From contig VXAU01003549.1 of NCBI GenBank assembly GCA_013399695.1, positions 1,114,694-1,178,693 on the forward strand: 64,000 bases of DNA. Direction: 5' to 3'. This DNA is from Formicarius rufipectus. Its lineage: Eukaryota; Chordata; Aves; Passeriformes; Formicariidae. The position numbers and the translations under genes are program-made. Shown here in pieces: positions 13,711-23,374 of this stretch; within the stretch, counting starts at the first letter, position 1, and each line of letters starts with the position of its first letter. The notes under the pieces are model-generated. The model was not told the origin of the DNA. It did not search any database and was given only the letters and a program-made list of their open reading frames with translations.

Positions 13711-14046
13711 CAATACAGCACTAGTACTGGAGAGGAAAGAGAGAGAGGGAGACGGGAATATATAAATCAGAAGCCTCTGGCCAGCATTTTAATGTGTATT
13801 CTTTAATTTAGGAACCTCAGGGTTTGGTTGCTTGGATTTTCTTTCTTTCATTCATCTATTTATTTATTTATTTATATTTTTGGAGGATAACCCTACCAGT
13901 AGTTAACACTGTATAAGTAAAGTGTCTCCCACCACCCTCACTGCTTAAGACCACACTCTCCAGTCAGATAAATAAGAAAGTGATAATGTCAGTATTCCGT
14001 GATATTCATCCCCTCAAGCATCTCTACAGCCTTCTCACCTATCAAG
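13711..14046 (+). repeat. Local diverged duplication, copy A
   Basis: This segment aligns collinearly with 15,081-15,427 on the same strand. Shared words in order are tacagcactag, a purine-rich patch, aatcagaagcc, ttttaatgtgt, tctttaattta, ggataaccctacca, caacactgta.aagtaaa, actgctt, gtcaga.aa.taagaaa, then a matching ending (ctacagccttctcacc against atataaccttcccacc). By eye roughly three quarters of positions agree. It carries an inserted TTTA microsatellite at about 13,838-13,880 that copy B lacks. Function is unknown. It may be a fragment of an uncatalogued repeat family or an old tandem duplication with a period near 1.37 kb. Confidence 0.8.
13838..13880. repeat. TTTC/TTTA short tandem repeat
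   Basis: Tetranucleotide repeats (TTCTTTCTTTC then TTTATTTATTTA) lie inside duplication copy A. Copy B has unrelated T/G-rich sequence at this point, so the repeat expanded after the two copies parted. Confidence 0.85.
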
Positions 14047-15080
14047 ATGGCATTCATGGGGTCTGCAAATCAGGAACTCTGTTTCACAGTGGCTGCAAGG
14101 TGAAGTTGGCCACTTGCTCTTCACCTGCACCCTGCCATGAGCAATATCTACAACACGCAAATCTCACATTTTCATATCCAGCTCCTCCAGTTATAAGGTG
14201 CCCAAGAGATTCCATTTCCTTTCACAAAGAATATGACGGTCCAGTTTGGAGACCTTTTTTAAAAAATCTGACCCCAGGAAAAACTCCATTAATTCTTAAA
14301 GGATTTTGTTAAATTCACAAAATCCAAGGATTTTTAAAATTCAAATTACATACAATCATAGTCCATGCTAAAACCTTGCACTGTAAATAAGCTTGTAAAT
14401 TATTATTAATAACATAAGGCAAAAAAAAAGTCAATAAAGGAATGAAGTTTGAACATTTTATTGGCTCTTTTTTTCTTCCTTGAGCAAGAATTATTTCTAA
14501 TGCAAGATGAAGTGTTAGGAGACGTGATGATCCCCTTTTTGCCTAGAAGATGTTGTGAGGTTTCTTTAACTGTGAGACTTTCATGGTGGCCCCAGTGCTG
14601 CAGTGCATCTGGCTGAAAAGATTTCCTGTATTTTGCTAAAAGGGTGCTGTTATTGTTCCTGCTGTCCTGGTCGTTTCTATGAGCCTCTAAAATGAAACCA
14701 GGTCTTACACCAATGTTGTGAGGCAGACATTTTAAATGTTGGGAAAACTTTAAAATCAAAGTTGGATATTACAGGTATTCATAGTCATCAGACCATGGGA
14801 ATCTTGAAACACCCTTAATCCACATATACCATGAATTTGAAATAACAACACACTCTGGTGCTTGCAAACTGTATTCCTTTAACTTAGGAAATAAGAACCA
14901 CATATGTTTAATATATTAACATATGCAACACTCACTTGGTACATGTGGCCCACTGATGTGATCATAGCCTTTCCTCAAGTTAGCTCTTCAAATCAGAAAG
15001 CAGTATCACCTTTTCACCTCTTGATATCCTGAGATCCCACGCCTATACTGCACCCTCCTGCTTATTCAGATCCCCTGCTC
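14047..15080. other. Spacer between the two duplicate copies
   Basis: About 1.03 kb of AT-rich DNA with no recognised gene or repeat. A minus-strand frame of 117 codons (14,406-14,759) has no family resemblance and begins in an A/T-rich patch, so I regard it as chance. Confidence 0.5.
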
Positions 15081-15427
15081 AGTACAGCACTAGAGTACTA
15101 GTATTAGAGAGAAAAGAGAAGGGGGTCCTGGTGGGAATACACTAATCAGAAAGCCCTAAGCAATACTTTTATGTGTGTTCTCTAATTTAGAAGCCACTGG
15201 TTTTGATGCTTGTTTTGGTTTTGGGTTCTTTTGTTCTTTTTCTCTAGGATAACCCTACCACCAATAGTCAACACTGTACAAGTAAAAAGGGTTCTGATTG
15301 TCTTCCAACACACTTACTGCTTCAAAGACCATAGTCTTCATCTCTCTGTCAGACAAGTAAGAAATCATGTCCCTATTTTGTGGTATTAACTCCCACCCAG
15401 CATCCATATAACCTTCCCACCCATTGA
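15081..15427 (+). repeat. Local diverged duplication, copy B
   Basis: Partner of 13,711-14,046, in the same orientation. The similarity stops about 80 bases before the solo LTR insertion at 15,510. The LTR therefore landed just outside the recognisable copy and need not have caused the loss of similarity. Confidence 0.8.
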
Positions 15428-15504
15428 GTCTCTTGTTGAAGGAGGGTCTGGAGGTTTATGCCAAGAAGGTGTGTGGCTATGTCTGTACTTGTGTGGGCAC
15501 AAGA

Positions 15505-15509
15505 GAGGC
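15505..15509. repeat. Target-site duplication, left copy (GAGGC)
   Basis: The five bases GAGGC directly before the LTR terminus TGTGAG are repeated directly after the other terminus at 16,080-16,084. An exact 5 bp duplication is the signature of retroviral integration. The length fits several ERV classes, including ERVL-like elements of birds. Confidence 0.85.
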
Positions 15510-15575
15510 TGTGAGAAAAATCTCAGTTTTAAGAATTTTTAGAGCACGGGGTTTAAAACAAGCAAAGCAAAAAGG

Positions 15576-15581
15576 TTTAAT
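15576..15581 (-). terminator. LTR poly(A) signal ATTAAA
   Basis: The minus-strand ATTAAA is followed by T-rich CCTTTTTGCTTTGCTTG. It lies about 80 bases downstream of the TATA box on that strand, as expected for the R region of a short-R LTR. It could end transcripts running leftward. Confidence 0.6.
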
Positions 15582-15660
15582 GGCCAAGCTGCGTGCATGC
15601 AGTGTGCCTCGCTGCAATGTTGCCACTGGGGAGCACGCCGAGAAGGGGAGGGGTTGTTAC

Positions 15661-15670
15661 ATTTATACCC
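15661..15670 (-). promoter_or_regulatory. LTR TATA box (GGGTATAAAT)
   Basis: The minus-strand GGGTATAAATG has CCAAT-type boxes upstream at plus 15,746-15,750 and 15,836-15,840. The layout is that of a retroviral U3 promoter. Transcription would start near plus position 15,632 and run leftward, toward the duplication copy B. Confidence 0.7.
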
Positions 15671-16079
15671 TTCGTGCCATCGACCTCCCTTCCTCCCCGG
15701 GGGCTCAGCCCCCTTCTATGTCCATCTTGATGTTTTCCACAGCTGATTGGATGTTGCTGTATCTCCTTGTTCTTCCTCTCCTTTGGGCAATTTCTTGCTG
15801 CGCAATTGATGCTGATTGATGCAGCCGGCCAGCCTATTGGTCCCTGTCCCCGGTCGCAAACCCTGGCACCAGCCCCCTTGCTGAGGCTGCTGCCTTACAG
15901 TCTTCCCGCCAGTTCCACCTAACTTATCCCTGTGGAGGAAAAAACCCTTCCAGAAAATTAAATTATAAACCATTAACACAGAACCCCCTTATTAACTTTA
16001 ACAATGAATACATAACTTCATCACTAACTTTAACCTTTAATAACCTGTCACAATGAACCCCCTCCACCCATTTCTCACA

Positions 16080-16084
16080 GAGGC
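16080..16084. repeat. Target-site duplication, right copy (GAGGC)
   Basis: Exact repeat of 15,505-15,509. Together with the inverted termini it fixes both ends of the LTR insertion. Confidence 0.85.
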
Positions 16085-19000
16085 CACAAGCCCTTTGGAG
16101 GTGATGTCTGTCACAGCCCTTTTTTGGAGAAGTTCTGGAGCTAAACTGGATGTGTTTGACTGTAGCAGTCTATTTTCCATGGAGAGATCTTGAAGTTTCT
16201 GGCAGATACTCACCATGCTGCAACCCAGGTGGCTCATCTGAGTGCAGGGCAAGCATTCTCCCTTGCTCTTGAAAAATATGGGAAAGGCACCATGTTTGGT
16301 TAAAAGCATCCTCAGTGGTGAGTGCAGTCTGAAGATACCATCATTGACCTATTTCAAAGGAGATTTACACTCGCAGGTTTAATGTCTCAACAGCAGCCCA
16401 GCTCCTGGAGGTGTTGGGGGGGGTGGTGAGCTGTGTCTGCCAAACTGAACTAGGAGCATGAGGGTGGGTGCTGGGCTGGGACAGGTGGGCAGCAGAGGCA
16501 GAGGGGTGGCAGATTGGGGGCTGCAGAGAAGGTGGTGCAGATTGAGGAGGGGCTGATGAGAGGGTAGGACCCTCCACCCACAGCTTTAACCAACATCTTC
16601 CTTCACTCCCTCCCTTCTATGGTGGGGCTGTCCCAGCTCTGCACTGCAGCGCCTGCACGTACCCTTGTGCACTTTGGACTGGGAGCGTGAGGGCAACCAC
16701 TCTATGAGGCACTTGGGGCATTTCTGCTCTGTCCATCTGTCAGTCTGTGGGCTGCAAGTGCTCAGCTGCCCTTGGCCTGGCAGAAAGAGTAAGAGCAAAG
16801 GTTTGCATCCACAGTAATGGACTTTTCAGGGTCAAGAGTTCAGTTTCTTTCTCCTTTGGCCGGAGCAGAGCAGATGATCAACCATTAGCAACTTTGTGTA
16901 TGCCTCGAATATGCTCTGGACTAAGTACAGAGACCGTAAGCATTTATTAACTTCTCCGTCCAGTCTCCATGAAAATAAACTTAACACCTGGAGTAAGCCA
17001 ATAATGTTGGCTGTGGCATACAGAGAGGTGGCTTCCTCTCTTCACTGTATATTTACTCTTATTGTTCAAGTTAGTTTTGTAATTAAAATGGCACAAAAAA
17101 AATTAAATATCTAGGTTTTCAAATCCCAACCCTATTTTTATCCTCACACTTGTAAGGAAAAAAAAGATTTTTGCATAGAGGATGTTTCTATTCCCAGTTG
17201 CAGAATCTCCAGCCTTTTCATTGTTTAATTCACGTGCATGCAAATATAGGGATTGTGTAAGCCTTGGCAGGGGATGTTCTGGAAGTTGTATCCGCTGGTG
17301 AACAATTTAAGTAACTAGGTTTCATGAGGCTTGGCAATCCCTTCCAAAACTGCTGAATCTAGGCCAGGATTTAGAATAGACTTGCATGGTGCTATTAGAA
17401 AGCATAGGTTGTGTGCAGTTAGCCTGGGAGCTGGAGAGCAGAGCTACAGTCCTGCTTCTGTCCAGTGGCTTTAATAAAGAATCCCATTTATATTCATTAC
17501 CGCAACCAAGTCCTGTCTCTAATCTATCGCAAGGGACACTACAGATATATTATTTCTTTGTAGTCTCAAAATGCTCAGATGGTTTTTAACCTTATTAAAT
17601 CTAAACCCCATAAATGTGCTTCTGAAGCAAAAGTTTTAGCAATGAGCCTTCCAAAAAGTGCAAGATTTACAAAGCAGATTTATGGCTATGTGGTGAGTTA
17701 AGTAACGTTTCCCTCAGCATATCGTTTGCCAAAATTAGAGGAAATTCCCTTCTTCAGCTGAACAGAGAACATTAAGAATGTGTATTGTACTGGTAAATCA
17801 GGTTGTTAGTGCTTTAAGAAGCAAGACAACAAAGTGTTAATCTACCTAGATGATGTTCTAATGATTGTTGCATTTCAGGAAACAATAAAACTTTGAATTA
17901 CAGAATAATTCAAAGTCCTCAGGATTTCACATTTCACTATATGGGAATAAAATAACCTCCCAGAGTCTGTTTCTCTGTTTTTTTAATAGAACCAAAAAAA
18001 CAATTCTTTTGAAAGGTTAAACCACAATCACACATACTATGTCTCCATGCAATTATGCAATTGTTTCTAAGTGTGCATGTATTATCTTGGTATTTATAAG
18101 TAGAGGATTGGCCAGGGTGTTTCAGAGGCACTGTGGTACATGGTGCAGTACACATGGCAGTTTACTTCACACACAGAATAAGGCATACCTGTGGAGAAAT
18201 TATAGGTATTGAAGAATCTAAAACTAAAAGACAGGTCCTTCTAGTCAGATTAGGAATTTTTTTGTTAGAAAATTATGTAAATAATCATTAGGTGAGTGAC
18301 AAAACTCACTTTTACTAAAATAATATGCTATCATGTTTTTGTTATATTGTGTAATAACTAAGAAGACTTTTTGGTTACAGAAAGAGGAAATAGTGCATAG
18401 ACTGGACTTTGATTTCAGCATTTGGTAAACACTATCATAATGCAGATGTTTGTTCATTTTTCGTCTACACTTTGGAGCCATGTTTTCAGTTAAGGTTTAG
18501 AGACTTATTTTTTTGAGTTATGTATTTTTTTAACTATTATTTTAGATAGACCCAGCTGGAAACTGAGGGGGAACTGCCCAAGTCCACCTTTGCACTTGCA
18601 ATACTTCATTTTACAGTTATCAGTAAAAGCAAAATTCTATGAAAGAATATAGAATTAGAAGCCAATCAACTGAGAAAGAAAATTTGCTTTAGAAACACCG
18701 GTGTTAGCATCTAAGAGGAGTGATTCCTCTTTTTGTATTCTAGGTAAAAAGAGTTCTAGAGTGGAGACTTCTTCCAGCATCTGGGCCTGGGATAGGACGT
18801 GTATATTCTGGCAATTTGGCTGAATATGACAGCTGAAAAATGAGCAAATCTACACTGGGAAATCTGGCTACAGGATTGCCAAATTGTCTGTCTCTAGGCA
18901 GAGTGGTACAAAACACAGCTGAGGGATATATTTTCCCCAGACAGAGAAAGCAAAATTTGGATGAGTGTTTTCTCCATCTGCCTGTTTTGGACAATAGTGT

Positions 19001-19270
19001 TCAAGGTGACAAGGAAACACTTCAAAATAATGTACAGGTGTTCCTCTTCTATATGTTTTAAGAGCATGTTCCTAAATGAGTGGATACTGCTTTTATATCA
19101 TAAAATGTGTCCCCCAGCAATGCAATGCTACTGACACTAAGTTATCAATCTCATCAATGGTGTCCTCCATATACCAGTGACTGGTAATTCCAGGGAGAAG
19201 GATTTCCATGAGTCACAGTAATTTATAATATGAATCCATTCAAAGTCCATTATACTTGTAACATGTTTAG
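16085..19270. other. Non-coding DNA, no gene recognised
   Basis: 16,365-16,900 is GC-richer and includes a run of eight G at 16,418-16,425, but has no CpG cluster. Minus-strand frames there are proline/serine-rich products of that composition. The rest is AT-rich. No repeat family recognised. Confidence 0.5.
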
Positions 19271-19276
19271 TGGAAA

Positions 19277-19603
19277 TTTATTAAATGCAGTATGAACCAA
19301 TGTTCAAATGGATTTATTATATGAATTTATAGAAATATGAAGTGTTTACAAAAAGTTATTTACAGAAATTTTGCTGTTAGGTCTGTATTTCTTTGAGGCT
19401 CTTTTATGTATTTTTAATGGACTAGGTGTTAAAGTATCCACTTTTAAAATTGTATTCGGGGCTATAAGCTTTTAACTTGGAAGTAGATCCATCTGCAGTG
19501 AGGTCTGTATCACTTGAGAGAGAATCTTTTCCTAAATATGTATTGGCTTCAAAGCAATAGATATCATCCTTGAAGTCTGGGTTTGTTGATACCTTCTCAA
19601 GTA
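19277..19603 (-). other. Candidate terminal exon with 3' UTR (unidentified protein end)
   Basis: Reading leftward on the minus strand, a usable splice acceptor (TTCCTTCTTCAAAG) ends at 19,604. It is followed by an open frame of about 60 codons to a TAG at 19,422-19,424. Poly(A) signals AATAAA follow at 19,313-19,318 and 19,277-19,282. The peptide is rich in D, K, S and Y, with little Cys or Trp. It contains KVSTNPDFKDD and ends KSGYFNT, so it looks more like a cytoplasmic tail than random translation. I do not recognise the family. No upstream exon could be matched to it, so a chance frame remains quite possible. Confidence 0.22.
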
Positions 19604-19639
19604 CTTTGAAGAAGGAAGTCCCAGGGTGCATTTGCAAAC

Positions 19640-21965
19640 TTCACACTTGGCAGAAAAAGAATTGTGAAGGCACAAAGTAACGTAGTGTCAAGTTCTTGGT
19701 CTCATTTCAGGTGATATCTCAAATACATGAGGGATAAAACTGCACTCACATAGCAATTAATCAGTGTAAAACCAACGACACTAATTCATGTGTGACTTGC
19801 ACAAAATCTGTGGGCATATCCAGCTGCCTTCAAGCAGAAGTAACCTCTAGGGAGAAAGGCATGTCTCTACTGGTCATCCCCAGAGTCAGATTTAGGCTAG
19901 TTCCAGCTCCTCCCTGTTGGGATCTGTGCTCCACGGGAGAGCCTTGTGGCACCTCAGGCTACAAATCCCCAAAGGTGCAGGCTCTGCTGTGGGGATTCCC
20001 TGTTTCAAGAGCCCTGCAGACACCAATTCCTGTCTTCTTTCTTATGTGGAAACTTAGGAAAGGGTTGAAATATTTCTGAGGGAATTCTGCCAGTTATTCA
20101 TGTATCTACATTTTCTGCTCACTCAAGGGGAGCAGTGGTAACCAATGTACTAAAAGTCTTCAAATGCTGACAAATACAATTTAGCTTTGAAGGCTGCCAG
20201 CAATTCTGTGTTAGTAAATCCCATTTGCAATCAAAGGGCGAGTCATTAGCCTTGACATTTGAGAAATGGAGATTACTATGAATTTATGAAAAAGGTTCCC
20301 TAAAATGTTTCCTTAGCAACTGCTGCTGAGGAACCTGGGGCATCTCTCAGGTCCCTAGGCTCAGAAAAGCCAGCAGCAGTGGAGCAGATGCTTTATGTAG
20401 TGCTAAGGGTTTGCTATCCCTTTCCACTCAAGTCTTGTCTAAGTAAGGAGAAATTACGTTTCCTTATATTCAGTTATCTTTACTGAGCTGATTTAATGCA
20501 GCTGAAACGATTGAAACGGGCATAGCTTATACAACACAGAGGGTTGAACTGGATCCTACACAGGGGCTAGCAGCAGTTTGGCCAGTTCCAAATACAATCC
20601 CAAGAGAAGTGACATGACAGCTTGTTACCACCATATCAAGCATAAAATTTTATTTTGAAAGGATTTTGTTTAAAAAATGAATTAGAGAAAGCTATTGGTT
20701 TTCCATTTTTCCTCTGTTTCTGAAAGGCTTTTAAGTCCTCTACTCAAACTTTTCTTTTATGTGAAGATAGAATAATGAAGACATTCCATCTATAGGGAAA
20801 TGACAGAATATTTCTTGACCTGCTGTTAAATCACAATCATCAACACTATTATGTATTTTATAAGTAAGCCTGCTAATTTAAGCTCACACAGATATTTCAG
20901 TTAAATCAGAAAAAATTAGTTTTCTCACAGTTTAAATAGGAGCCTTGTCTGGCTGCACGATCAGCAGAACAAGTTAAGAAACATCAAGGTGAGAATGGGG
21001 GAGAGGGAATGAGGGTATGTTGAGTGGCTTGGGTATTCCTTGGAAAGGCAAAAGGGGTATTGGTTGGAGGTCGCAGGCACTGGGTGTTACACAGAAGGAG
21101 GGGACTCTTGAGTATACTAAAAAAACACCTGTGCCTTGCCTCAGTACGGCAGGCTATAAATAACCTAGAGATGAATCCCAAGAGAAGCTGGATGATTGCA
21201 AAGGCACAAAGGCATATCTTTATCTCATGGCATCTGCATAGACCAGTGTAAAAGACTTCTTCTGGACTTAGAGAATAGGCCTTACAGAAACAATGTAAAG
21301 CCACCCTACTAGCTCATACTGTATGCTTTCCTTTTGTTGCATTAAATTTATTGCTTTATTACAGTAAATTCTAATTTTCTCTTTGCAGTAGTCAATATTC
21401 TATATGTATGATTTCCTATGGTATCAACTTCTTATGGTTTTCATGTATATATATATTTTTTTTTTCAGGATTTTCCAAATCTAAGTAAGAACAACAAAAC
21501 ACCTAACAGCTTCTAAGGAAAAGATATTACTGCTGGAACAACCCAAAATACAAATATGGACACAAGTCATATACACAGTTCCTAGCAATTCTACTACAGA
21601 ATATTTTCAGGGGAGTGGTTTCACTTCTTGATATTTTTGCAAAAATACCCTGGGGAATATTAATTTTTTTCAAATGAAAAGAGCCTTTCTCTCCTTTCTT
21701 CTCTATGAAACAAGACACTCCCCATCTTTCTATTGCTCCTGTGCTGTATATCAACTGAGAATGCCCTGTAATTCTACAAACTCTCATGTATTTTACAGAG
21801 TCAACATTGCTATTCATCTCATGCAACTACAGCCAATCTTGGCTGCCAGGTGAAACACAATGTTGAAACAGAGAAACAGCCTAAAAGAAACACAGGTTCT
21901 TAAACCTTGAATGGCTTTGTGGACCAGAAATGCCATTTTGAATTACACCTGGAAATGAAGTGGAG
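19640..21965. other. Non-coding DNA, no gene recognised
   Basis: Moderately AT-rich. A slightly GC-richer patch lies at 19,860-20,030. Open frames of 95-106 codons overlap on both strands without family resemblance. Confidence 0.5.
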
Positions 21966-21974
21966 AGCAGCAAA

Positions 21975-22120
21975 GTCCCCGGAGCGTGGTGCAGCCACGG
22001 GAAGGAGGAGCGGTGCCGGGGCTGGCGGTCCCACCCGTGCCTGCTGGGTACCGTGCAGGTCGGCTCTGAGCGCATCGGAGATGATTGGGAGCAGCTGCAG
22101 ACTGAGCCCAGTGCAGCGCT
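21975..22120. promoter_or_regulatory. Small CpG cluster, possible promoter
   Basis: Twelve CpG dinucleotides occur between 21,980 and 22,118. Nearly everywhere else in the window CpG is rare, the LTR being the main exception. The block is locally GC-rich (for example GGTGCCGGGGCTGGCGG near 22,013-22,027). Plausible splice donors exist on both sides: plus-strand CCAG/GTGATG after 22,134, and minus-strand CCAG/GTGTAA at the left edge near 21,947. A short unmethylated CpG patch often marks a promoter of a low-level or non-coding transcript, or a strong enhancer. It is below usual island length. A recent GC-rich insertion is the alternative. Frames on either strand match no protein I know. Confidence 0.35.
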
Positions 22121-22859
22121 CCCAATATGTTCCAGGTGATGAATATGATGCAGACTTACTGGAAGAAAAATATATTTCTGGAGAGAAAAAACAATTACTT
22201 CTCAAAGCAAGACAATGAAGCTGAACCGATTCTACGTGGGTATAAAATAGAACAGAACTTTTGGGCAGCAGCTTTAACTTCTAATAAATCACCCACCTGG
22301 TTATCCTTTTGCAGAGTGAGTTTGGATGTATCAGAACCAAAATATTTATAGAGTTATATAAAGTTGAAAAATTATACATTTCACCCTTGATTTCTCCTCA
22401 AAGGGGCAGAGACTTTGTAGTGTCTTTAGCAGAAAGGTGCCTTTGCCACTCCAAACAACACATGGGCTTGTTTCACGGAAGTTACACAAAATAGGCTTGG
22501 AAATGCCACTTGATACAGGGAGTTTCACTGGCTGAGTCTTCAGAGGGGACCTGAATGAAATTTGCAAAAACATGTCAAAAGTTAAGTGGTGAAAATCAGC
22601 TTAAATGCCTAATTTTAAATTTGTTTGTGTTCTTTGTTGTTTCATTGTGGGAGGAGGGAAGAAGCTGTCTTTTTCTCCCTATCCTTTCATTGTTTTTTGG
22701 GAGAAAATGGTTGGTGAAGAGAGCTTTAGCAGGGACTGGGAAGAGGTTGTTTATTCTGTTTTGTTTTCTTTAAAAAGGGGCAACTCTCCTAAAACTCGTG
22801 ATGATCCCGTTAAAGGGGGACTCAGGGGAGGCCAAGAGAAAGGAAAACTAATAATCAGC

Positions 22860-23370
22860 CTCTAAATGACAAGTTTTCTCTTGAACAAAAGAGCAACAGG
22901 AGGCAGTGCAGGCGAGAAGGGGGTGGGGGGGGGCGGGGTGGGTCACTGCCCAAGGGTAGCGTTGCCAAAACAATGGCTGGAGAATGTGTGTAGCTTTTGC
23001 CACTCCAGAAGCTGCTGCCCCAGAGCCTTCACTGATGGAGTGGAAGGATCGAACCTGATCCTGTGCTGGGCAATGTGTGGTACCACCTCTGGAGCCCTCC
23101 AAAGAGGAGGAAATGATTACCTGTGGGTAACACAAGGAAGACTAGAAGGACTGGAAGAGAATCCCCCCATTTCTGCATGACAGGTATAATTGAACAGCCC
23201 CTGCCAGCCAAAGGGCTAAAGGTGGGGTTTACAGCCCCAGTTAAAGACAGAGTCTGCTTGGCAGTGTCTGCACTTCTCTTGCATTTGGTTGACTGTCTGC
23301 TGGATAAACTGAGGAGAGATGATTTTAAACTATTACAAGTGTTCACACAGAAGTTCATTCTGGTTTAGAC
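22860..23370. promoter_or_regulatory. Enhancer-like segment next to the CpG cluster
   Basis: The base composition is balanced and binding words are dense: a SOX-type ACAATGG at about 22,970-22,976, GGTTTACAGCCCC-like FOX/GC words near 23,227, and TGCCA words. It begins with a strong G-quadruplex motif. It resembles ultraconserved non-coding DNA in texture, but this cannot be verified from one sequence. Confidence 0.25.
22919..22942 (+). other. G-quadruplex motif with single-base loops
   Basis: Runs of 5, 9, 4 and 3 G are separated by one base each (T, C, T). This is among the most stable quadruplex patterns known, and it is rare in the AT-rich surroundings. It lies about 0.8 kb from the CpG cluster. 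Confidence 0.75.
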
Positions 23371-23374
23371 TAAA

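Larger units (their letters stand above)
15510..16079 (-). mobile_element. Solo LTR of an endogenous retrovirus (570 bp)
   Basis: The ends form a perfect 9-base inverted repeat: TGTGAGAAA at 15,510-15,518 and TTTCTCACA at 16,071-16,079, the canonical TG...CA termini. An exact 5 bp direct repeat (GAGGC) flanks it. Read on the minus strand the order is that of a retroviral LTR: a long U3 with two CCAAT-type boxes (plus-strand ATTGG at 15,746-15,750 and 15,836-15,840), a TATA box, then an ATTAAA poly(A) signal and a T/GT-rich end. No gag, pol or env sequence lies on either side, so this is a solo LTR left by recombination. Intact termini and clear promoter elements suggest it is fairly young compared with the other repeats. 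I cannot name the family. A 5 bp duplication and TGTGAG ends are compatible with an avian ERVL-like group. Confidence 0.9.

Noticed and set aside
15424..15979. Open frames of 131 (plus) and 87 (minus) codons
   Set aside because: They lie largely in the solo LTR, whose GC-richer U3 has few stops. No retroviral protein similarity is seen.
21907..22218. 103-codon plus-strand frame over the CpG cluster, ending in an acidic then lysine-rich tail
   Set aside because: Competing frames of similar length are open on the minus strand because the block is GC-rich. No family match, so it is treated only as part of the CpG cluster.
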